From: JAVBUZ01 sp031554725 | GTDB taxonomy: Bacteria > Bacillota > Clostridia > Lachnospirales > Lachnospiraceae | DNA length: 13,744 bases | Direction: 5' to 3' | Assembly (NCBI GenBank): GCA_031554725.1 | Contig: JAVBUZ010000077.1 | Span: forward strand, 1 to 13,744 | Part shown: in pieces, positions 6,206-13,360 of the stretch | Layout of the letters: each line of letters begins with the position of its first letter | Position numbering within the stretch: the stretch's first letter is position 1 | Notes under the pieces: generated by a model | Databases searched by the model: none | What the model was told of the DNA's origin: nothing | The model's input: the letters and a program-made list of their open reading frames with translations, nothing else | Translations under genes and position numbers: made by a program

Positions 6206-7504
6206 ATGGAAAAAAGATTATATGTTGGATTTAAAGGAAAAAATAATGCTTCAAGTGTGTTAGTGCAGGCGCTTACTACTGAGGGGGTATTACTCACAAA
6301 TTCATTTAGGGGGATAAAGAAGGATGTTGATAATATAAAGGGCCAATTTGAAGAAATATATATGTTTGGAATTGATAAAAATCTCCATGATAAAGTTAGG
6401 ATTGAATTATCAGCAGAAAGTGATGGAATAAAGCGATATACAGATATAGATGCAGGGAGCATTGTTTGTTTGCTTAGGGAAGTTGGGATAACTAGTCAGA
6501 CTTCAGATAATCCGACACACTATCTTTGTAATGAAGCCTATTGGCATGCATTAAGAAGATTTGCCGGGAAGGCTATTTTCATTCACATACCATCAAATAG
6601 AAATATGAGCCAAGGCTTTATTGAGAAAATCCAACGAGCATTAGCTAAAATGACTGATGAAGTGTTTAAATTATATAAAAGTACCTTACCTAATATCGTA
6701 AGAAGTGAAGAAACTGTAAAGGGAATACTTGAGAATGAAAATAGCTATATAATTGATTATAAAACGGATGGAAAATTAGTTGGTGTTTCTGTCATTAATG
6801 AAAACTGCATATATCTACTTATTGTAGATCCGGCTTATCAAAAAAGAGGTATTGGCACTGAGCTGCTAGTCAAATCCGAGAAATATATTGCATCTAAGGG
6901 CCATGATAAAATTGTAATAGGTGCGGGAAAAGATTATATTATGCCAGGAGTGCCAATGAATAATGGAGCACATCATTTTTTTGAAAAGAACGGATATATT
7001 CATTCTTGGGGAGACTGCGGCTGCTTTGATATGGAGCAAGATTTCAAAAACTTCCGCTTTAGTAAAAATTCCATTGGTGATGAGATTGATGGAATAAGGT
7101 ATAGGAGGGCGATCATAGAAGATACTTCGAGTGTTGTGAAATGTATGGAAGATGCCCAAAATGATTTTATTCAATACTATCAGGATGGAAGCTTATATAT
7201 AGGAAGTGCCAAGAATTTTGTACTTATAGCTGAAAAGGATAGCGAAGTCTTGGGCGCGCTTATTGTTTGTATAGAAAGCGAAGGAAAAGATATAGGTGGG
7301 ATTGCTTGCGTTGCAACTATGCAGAAATACAGAAACCATGGGATTGCAACAACACTAGTAACTTTAGCTACAAAATACATGAAGGATATAGGACTAAGCA
7401 AGGCCTTTGTGGGCTACACCTATACATATGTGGCAAATATGTATAAAAGAGCAGGATACGAGGCCAGTAAGGAATATTTTATGGGACAAAAAATGTTGAA
7501 ATAG
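6206..7504 (+). CDS. Pyroglutamyl-peptidase-like domain fused to two GNAT acetyltransferase domains
   Basis: A 432-residue soluble protein in three parts. Residues 1 to about 150 resemble a compact pyroglutamyl-peptidase I (peptidase C15): NNASSVLVQAL near the N-terminus, then Glu67 (VRIEL), Cys108 (THYLCNEAYWHAL) and His127 (AIFIHIP), which match the family's Glu/Cys/His triad in order and context. C15 enzymes remove N-terminal pyroglutamate and are usually just over 200 residues, so this copy is shortened. Residues about 165-270 form a first GNAT domain with the acetyl-CoA loop QKRGIG (212-217); residues about 297-430 form a second with YRNHGIA (375-381) and the usual C-terminal YKRAGY. The ribosome binding site GAGGG (6192-6196) lies 9 nt before the ATG. 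The substrate is unknown; a role in modifying a peptide or amine is inference. The GNAT assignment is firm, the C15 assignment moderate. Confidence 0.85.
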   Translation: MEKRLYVGFKGKNNASSVLVQALTTEGVLLTNSFRGIKKDVDNIKGQFEEIYMFGIDKNLHDKVRIELSAESDGIKRYTDIDAGSIVCLLREVGITSQTSDNPTHYLCNEAYWHALRRFAGKAIFIHIPSNRNMSQGFIEKIQRALAKMTDEVFKLYKSTLPNIVRSEETVKGILENENSYIIDYKTDGKLVGVSVINENCIYLLIVDPAYQKRGIGTELLVKSEKYIASKGHDKIVIGAGKDYIMPGVPMNNGAHHFFEKNGYIHSWGDCGCFDMEQDFKNFRFSKNSIGDEIDGIRYRRAIIEDTSSVVKCMEDAQNDFIQYYQDGSLYIGSAKNFVLIAEKDSEVLGALIVCIESEGKDIGGIACVATMQKYRNHGIATTLVTLATKYMKDIGLSKAFVGYTYTYVANMYKRAGYEASKEYFMGQKMLK

Positions 7505-7558
7505 TTCAAAGAGTTGCACTTATGGTGCGGATGGGGTGCTATACTATTATTTATTTGT

Positions 7559-7587
7559 TTTACAATAACGATGAAATGCGGTAAAAT
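7559..7587 (+). promoter_or_regulatory. Promoter of the Pel-like operon
   Basis: TTTACA (7559-7564), a 17-nt spacer and TAAAAT (7582-7587) give a good housekeeping promoter, with transcription starting near 7594, about 30 nt before the first gene. A second possible site is the extended -10 TGCTATACT at 7537-7545, which lacks a well-spaced -35 box. No clear terminator is visible between the acetyltransferase stop and this promoter. Confidence 0.55.
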
Positions 7588-7624
7588 TAAGGTTAATGCT
7601 AAATTGTAGAAGGATGGAAAGTCT

Positions 7625-7879
7625 ATGAATCAGAGATTTCAGTTAAGACATGCAGCAGGTCTCTATTGGCTACTTGATATGGAGCAAAAAGGACCTGAAT
7701 ATGTAAAGCCCATTGCTATGAATGAGGCAGGAGCTTATATTTGGAGTATGCTTGAAGAAAAAACACAGGACGAGATTGTACAGGACTTGTGCCAAAAATA
7801 CGAAATTTCAGAAGATGAAGCAAGAAAAGATGTAGGGGATTTTTTGAAACAGCTAGATCATAGAATAATGATAAGGTAA
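7625..7879 (+). CDS. PqqD-like small protein
   Basis: An 84-residue protein that matches the PqqD family (RiPP recognition element fold): a strand region with YWLLDMEQ, the hallmark MNEAGAYIWSMLEEKTQDEIV (32-52, the family's Leu-Asn-x-x-Gly-Ala-x-Ile-Trp followed by a Thr-x-x-Glu-Ile-Val helix), and a C-terminal helix EARKDVGDFLKQL. PqqD proteins normally deliver a precursor peptide to a radical SAM or other modifying enzyme. None of those is visible within the window, and the next gene starts 11 nt later in the same transcription unit as the PelD-like gene. Its role here is therefore unknown: it may bind a peptide segment of an operon partner. The ribosome binding site AGGATGG (7611-7617) lies 7 nt before the ATG. 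Confidence 0.8.
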   Translation: MNQRFQLRHAAGLYWLLDMEQKGPEYVKPIAMNEAGAYIWSMLEEKTQDEIVQDLCQKYEISEDEARKDVGDFLKQLDHRIMIR

Positions 7880-7890
7880 GAGGGCGATTT

Positions 7891-10068
7891 ATGGATGTTT
7901 TATTAATAGGAGGCGCAAGTGATTTTACAAGTACCTTGATTAACAAACTAAATAAAGAAGGAAATAGAGTTTTCATACTATCAGAAGAAAGAAAAAAAAT
8001 ACAAGAATATAGAGGTGTTTTTGAAAAGTATTTTTTTTCATATGATAATAAATGCATTATGGAAATAATGGATAGTGTTAAGCCTGACGTCGTGATTTTT
8101 ATGGGAGCATATGATGTAAATTTTGAATGGAAGGATGCTAGAAATACCTCGTTACATTATACGGCAGGGCTACTAAATATTTTAATGGCGTACTCTGCAC
8201 TGCGAAAAGGTAGGTTTATATATTTATCAAGTGAAGAAGTTTTTAGTAAATCCAGTGAAAAAAATATTACAGAGTTAATAGAAGAATCACCAGTTGGCTT
8301 TAAGGCAATGGCTATTTCAGAAGGAGAGCGGTTGTGCGGGTCTTACAGCGAACGTATGGGAATGGACAACATAGTGCTTCGCCTAGATCATGTTTGTGAT
8401 GTAGCGAAAAGTAAAAAAACGGTAAATAATATTTGTGCAAAAATGTGTTTGGCGGCAATTGAATTTGGTGTGATTCGTGCGAGCAAACAAAAACAAATTG
8501 CAATAATCCATCCGGCGGATGCGGTAGAAACTATTTATGCAATTATAAAGAAAACGGAACATGAAGAGAATATTTATCATATGTCCTCTTGTAATACAAT
8601 TACGGAGTTTGATTTGGCAAATTTGATTCGCGATGCGCTTGCAGCAGATGTAGAGGTTGTGGAGAAGGAGAGACGTGAAGAGAGAATTGTCTTATCAAAT
8701 CAAGTGTGTAAGGATGAATTTAAGGTAAGAGTAGTTCGAACTACAGAAGAAATCGTAGAAAATATAGCAAAACAAATGAAGCGTCATAGGGATAAATTTG
8801 CAGAAGATGGATATATTGCGCCAAACTTCTTTAAGAGAATCAGTAGAAAAACAGGAGAGGTTTTTCGGGCGCTATTTCCATTCTTTGAAAACTGTGTATG
8901 TTTTATTCCCTTTTTTATGTTAAATAACAGGACAGTAGGAAGTCAGTATTTTACAAACCTAGACTTCTATTTGTTGTATGTTCTTTTATTTGCCATTGTT
9001 TATGGCCAGCAGCAAGCAACCTTTTCCGCGGTATTAGCAGTGGCAGGCTATTGCTTTAGACAGATGTATAATCGTTCGGGTTTTGATGTAATGCTGGACT
9101 ATAATACATATGTATGGATAGCCCAATTGTTCATATTAGGTTTGGTGGTAGGCTATATGCGAGACCAGCTAAAGAATATTAAGGGAATTGATGAAAGGGA
9201 AATAGGGTACCTTTCGGAGCAATTAAATGACATACAAGAGATTAATAGTAGTAATGTGCGAATTAAGGACATTTTAGAGACACAGATTGTAAATCAAAAT
9301 GATAGTCTTGGAAAGATATATGAAATTACATCTGCACTTGATAAATATGAGCCAGAAGAGGTACTTTTTTATGCGGCAGAAATTTTATCAAACCTATTAG
9401 GGAGCGAGGATGTTGCGATTTATTCTGTGGCAAACCGTTCTTATGCAAGGCTTTTTTCTTCGACTTCGGCAAAGGCACGCGTATTAGGCAATTCCATTCA
9501 GTATGTAGAGATGGAAGGCTTGTATGAGACCTTAAAAGAAAAAAAGGTATTTATTAATAAGGAACTAAACGAGAAATATCCAACCATGGCCAATGCCATT
9601 TACTCAGAAGATGAAATGCAACTGATACTTATGGTTTGGGGTATTCCGTGGGAAAAGATGACTTTAGGGTATGCCAATATGCTAACAGTTATTGGTTACT
9701 TGATTCAGAATGCGGTGCTACGTGCAAACAGATACATAGAGGCCTTAGAAAATCAACGCTATATAGCGGGCACCAATATATTAGAGAGTTCTGCCTTTAC
9801 CTCTTTAGAAAAGGCATATGTGGGCGCAAGGCGCAAGGACTTGACAGAGTGTACCTTCTTAAAGGTAGTGGTGGATGCTGAAGAACAAGAACAGGCAGGA
9901 ATTGATATAACGAAAAAACTTAGACAGACAGATTATTTGGGTAGACTTGAAGATGGGAATCTATACATTTTGTTAGCCAACGCGGACGAAGCTTCGGCAG
10001 ACTATGTAATTAAGAGATTGGAAGAAGCAGGATACAAAAGTGAGATACAGGAGGAATTAAGTATATGA
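7891..10068 (+). CDS. pelD: PelD-like c-di-GMP receptor with N-terminal epimerase-like domain
   Basis: A 725-residue fusion. Residues 1 to about 290 form an extended short-chain dehydrogenase/NAD epimerase-like domain: LLIGGASDFT (4-13), YLSSEEVF (111-118), VLRLDHV and IIHPADAVETIYAI (205-218). It looks inactive, because the YxxxK catalytic pair reads FKAMA (137-141) and the third glycine of the nucleotide loop is Thr13. Four membrane segments follow (about 326-344, 357-372, 373-391, 406-424), then a probable coiled coil (425-484), a GAF-type domain (about 485-620) and a C-terminal degenerate GGDEF domain. In the last, RQTD (678-681) is an RxxD inhibitory site exactly five residues before EDGNL (687-691), which replaces GGDEF. 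This is the layout of PelD, the inner-membrane receptor that switches on Pel polysaccharide export when c-di-GMP binds. AAGAGGG (7878-7884) precedes the ATG by 6 nt; the stop overlaps the next gene. Confidence 0.87.
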   Translation: MDVLLIGGASDFTSTLINKLNKEGNRVFILSEERKKIQEYRGVFEKYFFSYDNKCIMEIMDSVKPDVVIFMGAYDVNFEWKDARNTSLHYTAGLLNILMAYSALRKGRFIYLSSEEVFSKSSEKNITELIEESPVGFKAMAISEGERLCGSYSERMGMDNIVLRLDHVCDVAKSKKTVNNICAKMCLAAIEFGVIRASKQKQIAIIHPADAVETIYAIIKKTEHEENIYHMSSCNTITEFDLANLIRDALAADVEVVEKERREERIVLSNQVCKDEFKVRVVRTTEEIVENIAKQMKRHRDKFAEDGYIAPNFFKRISRKTGEVFRALFPFFENCVCFIPFFMLNNRTVGSQYFTNLDFYLLYVLLFAIVYGQQQATFSAVLAVAGYCFRQMYNRSGFDVMLDYNTYVWIAQLFILGLVVGYMRDQLKNIKGIDEREIGYLSEQLNDIQEINSSNVRIKDILETQIVNQNDSLGKIYEITSALDKYEPEEVLFYAAEILSNLLGSEDVAIYSVANRSYARLFSSTSAKARVLGNSIQYVEMEGLYETLKEKKVFINKELNEKYPTMANAIYSEDEMQLILMVWGIPWEKMTLGYANMLTVIGYLIQNAVLRANRYIEALENQRYIAGTNILESSAFTSLEKAYVGARRKDLTECTFLKVVVDAEEQEQAGIDITKKLRQTDYLGRLEDGNLYILLANADEASADYVIKRLEEAGYKSEIQEELSI

Positions 10069-11009
10069 TGGGTCACGAAGAACAAGCTATCATGATCATA
10101 ATCATTCTTAATCTAATTGTGACAGTGGGTTATCTTCTTTGGGGATTCGTTATATGGCCAAGGCGAATTAAAAAGAAGGGCTTAGAGACGGAATATAATA
10201 AGACGAATTTTATTATAAAGGCAGTGATTATGCTTATGTGCCCACTGGTAGGGCCAATGTTCCTTTTGTCAGGTCAGTTATTCTACTACTTGCTGTTTCG
10301 TCAATCTGTAGATTTAGAGGATGTTATCTTTAGTAAGGAACGTGTGAAAACGCACTTAAAAGCAGATGAAGAACGTGGAAGAAATATGGTTTCGATTGAA
10401 GAGGCCATTGCTATCAGTGATAAGGAAAGCTTACGAACACTAATGATGAATGTCATCAAGGGAGAAATTGAGCAATCCCTTGCCGCCATTGCATTAGCTC
10501 TAAACAGTGAGGATTCAGAGGCATCACATTATGCTGCCTCCGTACTACGAGATGAGTTAAATGATTTTAGAACGACGGTCCAAAATTTATATAACGAAAT
10601 ACAAAAAGAAGACGAAAAACAAGAAGAATATTTGGTTATGCTTATTGATTATATGAATCGTATTCTTGTGCAGAATGTTTTTACTAGTCTAGAGCAAAGC
10701 ACCTTTGTTTATAAGATGGAGGAGGTTTGTGAAATTTTATATGAGAAATATCCTGATCAGATGACAAGTGAATTTTTTGAGTGGATTTCGTTAAGGCTAT
10801 TGGGCATCAAGGATTTTGAAAAAACAGAAAAATGGAGTAAGCGTGGGAAAAAAGCATTTCCCAAGGAATTATCTTCCTATACATGCTTGCTTAAATTGTA
10901 CTTTACGATCCAAGATAAGGAAAAGTTCTTTGCGATTATGGATGAACTTAAAAAATCCACGATTATTATTAATAGCGAGACTTTGGAGCTTATTCGATTA
11001 TTTAGTTAA
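10065..11009 (+). CDS. pelE: PelE-like membrane/TPR protein
   Basis: A 314-residue protein whose start overlaps the pelD-like stop (ATGA); a second ATG follows at once at 10068. AGGAGG (10049-10054) lies 10 nt upstream. Two membrane segments (about 8-30 and 50-78) are followed by a cytoplasmic region with VSIEEAIAISDKESLRTLMM (109-128), a segment with SLAAIALALNSEDSEASHYAASVL (138-161), and helical repeats to the end that look TPR-like (for example 218-232 and 250-265). Position after PelD, size, membrane topology and the SDSE-x-x-HYAA-type segment fit PelE, the scaffold partner of PelD and the glycosyltransferase PelF in Pel synthesis. The fit is from architecture and remembered family features, so moderate; a generic TPR membrane protein is the alternative. 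Confidence 0.75.
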   Translation: MMGHEEQAIMIIIILNLIVTVGYLLWGFVIWPRRIKKKGLETEYNKTNFIIKAVIMLMCPLVGPMFLLSGQLFYYLLFRQSVDLEDVIFSKERVKTHLKADEERGRNMVSIEEAIAISDKESLRTLMMNVIKGEIEQSLAAIALALNSEDSEASHYAASVLRDELNDFRTTVQNLYNEIQKEDEKQEEYLVMLIDYMNRILVQNVFTSLEQSTFVYKMEEVCEILYEKYPDQMTSEFFEWISLRLLGIKDFEKTEKWSKRGKKAFPKELSSYTCLLKLYFTIQDKEKFFAIMDELKKSTIIINSETLELIRLFS

Positions 11010-11023
11010 AGGAGGTGTAGACT

Positions 11024-13339
11024 ATGTCAATGAAAATGCTGACATTGCTGCAATTCTCAGAAGCTTTTGCAGCATACTTTTTCGTGACAGTCATGCTTCC
11101 AGCTTTTGTTTTACGGGGAAAAGTTAAGACTGAAAGACTAGCAGTAAGGTTTCTTATTTATTTTACCATAGGCAACTTTTTTGTCATAAATCTTGTTTAT
11201 ATACTGCAGTTACTTAAGGTTTCTTATAGGATAACCTTAATCTTATTTACAGCACTTCCAACCCTAATTATTTGGCAACAAATCAGAAAACTTGAGATAA
11301 AAGGGAAGCTACTCTTTGGTATAGAAACGACTTTACGTTTGGCACGTGGTCAAATGGGGATTAAGACTTTTTCCTTAAAAATTGGAAGATGGGGGAAAGA
11401 AAAGTTATACCATGTTGGTGGTTGGATTAAAAAAAATATCATCAACAATCTTGTGGATTGGATGCTGACATTAGGATTAACCTTTATTTTATTTTGGCAA
11501 TATGGACAGAACCTTATTAATAACTATGGATATGGCGCATCGGATATTCTTGTACACAATTATTGGATTAATTACCTAGGGAAAAATCAAGTATTTGTTT
11601 CAGGAGTATATCCTTATGGCTTCCATTGTGTACTTTATTATATTCATGAAGTGTTTGGAATGGATACCTATGTACTTCTAAGGGTATTTTGGTTTGTGCA
11701 GACATTGATGCTACATTATGTGCTACTTGCATTTTTAAAAGCTTGCTGTAAATCAAGATATGCTGCTTATATAGGCGTTGGAATATTTGCTTGCGCTTCA
11801 TTTTTTCCAGAAGGAACATATTCTAGATATTATAGCTCTTTACCACAGGAATTTGGTATTTTGTTTATTTTACCTGCGATTTATTTTGCTTTTGCCTTTT
11901 TTCAAAAGGATTTAGAGAAGAAAAAGGCAAATGGTCTTTTGGCCAGTTTCGCCATGAGCTTTAGTATGACATTTTCGGTTCATTTTTATGGGACTATGAT
12001 TGCGGGCCTATTTTGTGTAGGAATTGCTATAGGATACGGCTTTCGTTTTTTTCAAAAGAAATATTTTGGTAAAGTTATTGCAACCTTTATCATAAGCATT
12101 ATAGTAGCTATTCTTCCTTTAGGAGTGGCATTTGCCATGGGAACCCCAGCTCACGGGTCCATTGCATGGGGATTAAGCGTTATGTCGGGGGAAGATGCAG
12201 AAAGTGTAGAAGAAAAAGCAGAAGAAAGTACGCATATTGCGCCACAAGAAACACTTGAAGAGGATAGTGAGCAACAAGAGGCGCCCTCTGATATACAGGA
12301 AGAGGATGAGATAGTACAGGAGAGTGGAAAGGAACCAATCTTCCAGCGTTTAAAAGAAAAACTGCAAATTAGTGTTAAAAAAATAGTTTCGATTCTTGAT
12401 TCCTATGCGCTAGAAAAAGGGAATATATACTTCAGAAATTCTCTTTATATATGTTTTGGAATAATAGTCATTTTTGCACTACTGTTTTTCCTTATGAAAA
12501 GATTTGATTATGGGGCGATGCTTTTATCTATCGCGTGCTTTATGGCGATGCTGGCTATCTTATTGTCGTCTGGAGCACTGGGAATTCCGCCGTTGATGGA
12601 TGAAAATAGAGGTAGGGTATATTTTACATACATGCTTCCACTCTTATGGAGCTTGTCAGTAGATGCAGTATTATATTTTGCTTTTGGGAAAGAAATTGCT
12701 TCGGATAAAAAGATAGAAAAAAAGGTAAGACAAGTTCTTTTGAATATAACCTCATTTGTGATTCTTGGAGCAGTTGCATATGTGATGTATAACCAAGGTT
12801 TCATCAGAGAGCCACTAGAGGTAAAGGGATTTCAGACCAATGAGGCAGTTACCTGCTTAACCAATATTATTCATGATAATAAAGATCAGACGTGGACAAT
12901 TTTATCTGCTAATGATGAGCTTAGAATGGGTGAAGATCATGGTTATCATTATGAATCAATTGATCTTTTACAAAGAATGGAGTGGGTAGGTGAAAATGGT
13001 CAAATAATAATTCCCACAGAAAAAGTATATATATTTATTGAAAAAGTACCACTTGATTATAGTGAAACCTATGATAAAAGCGGGCAGAGAATTTCCAAGG
13101 AGGGGGCGAAGCGCGAGTTACCTCGTTCCTCCGGAATATCAATGTACCAAGGGGAAAATCGTTTCATCGTAATGTCACGTATGTATTATTGGGCGCAATG
13201 CTTTATGCAAAAGTATAAAAATGAAATGAAAGTATATTTTGAAAATGAAAATTTTGTGTGTTATTGCTTAGAGCAAAATCCATATAGATTATTTAATTTT
13301 TCAATTGATTATGGATATAATATGGGGAACTTGAAATAA
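11024..13339 (+). CDS. Polytopic membrane protein, possible GT-C-type fold, in Pel-like operon
   Basis: A 771-residue protein I do not recognise. It has many hydrophobic helices (about 10-30, 40-62, 68-84, 145-162, 218-238, 247-262, 276-293, 305-338, 350-372, then 473-490, 497-517, 534-554 and 571-588). Between helices is YGASDILVHNYWINYLG (170-186) followed by GVYPYGFH (194-201), resembling the acidic loop and Pro-x-Gly-x-His region of GT-C glycosyltransferases that use lipid-linked sugars; HFYG (320-323) and DENRGR (526-531) could also be functional. Residues 389-437 form a strongly acidic, low-complexity loop. Residues 600-771 form a soluble C-terminal domain rich in aromatic and charged residues. 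AAAGGAGGTG (11008-11017) is 6 nt before the ATG, 14 nt after pelE. A role in polymer assembly, export or decoration is inference from context. Confidence 0.85.
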   Translation: MSMKMLTLLQFSEAFAAYFFVTVMLPAFVLRGKVKTERLAVRFLIYFTIGNFFVINLVYILQLLKVSYRITLILFTALPTLIIWQQIRKLEIKGKLLFGIETTLRLARGQMGIKTFSLKIGRWGKEKLYHVGGWIKKNIINNLVDWMLTLGLTFILFWQYGQNLINNYGYGASDILVHNYWINYLGKNQVFVSGVYPYGFHCVLYYIHEVFGMDTYVLLRVFWFVQTLMLHYVLLAFLKACCKSRYAAYIGVGIFACASFFPEGTYSRYYSSLPQEFGILFILPAIYFAFAFFQKDLEKKKANGLLASFAMSFSMTFSVHFYGTMIAGLFCVGIAIGYGFRFFQKKYFGKVIATFIISIIVAILPLGVAFAMGTPAHGSIAWGLSVMSGEDAESVEEKAEESTHIAPQETLEEDSEQQEAPSDIQEEDEIVQESGKEPIFQRLKEKLQISVKKIVSILDSYALEKGNIYFRNSLYICFGIIVIFALLFFLMKRFDYGAMLLSIACFMAMLAILLSSGALGIPPLMDENRGRVYFTYMLPLLWSLSVDAVLYFAFGKEIASDKKIEKKVRQVLLNITSFVILGAVAYVMYNQGFIREPLEVKGFQTNEAVTCLTNIIHDNKDQTWTILSANDELRMGEDHGYHYESIDLLQRMEWVGENGQIIIPTEKVYIFIEKVPLDYSETYDKSGQRISKEGAKRELPRSSGISMYQGENRFIVMSRMYYWAQCFMQKYKNEMKVYFENENFVCYCLEQNPYRLFNFSIDYGYNMGNLK

Positions 13340-13360
13340 AATAGGGGGGAGCTTGTAGAT

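Noticed and set aside
10816..11127. Plus-strand open frame across the pelE / 771-residue gene junction
   Set aside because: It is out of frame with two well-supported genes, has no start signal, and its composition is unlike protein.
11568..12804. Minus-strand open frames within the 771-residue gene
   Set aside because: They are shadow frames of a long AT-rich coding region, without start signals or recognisable motifs.
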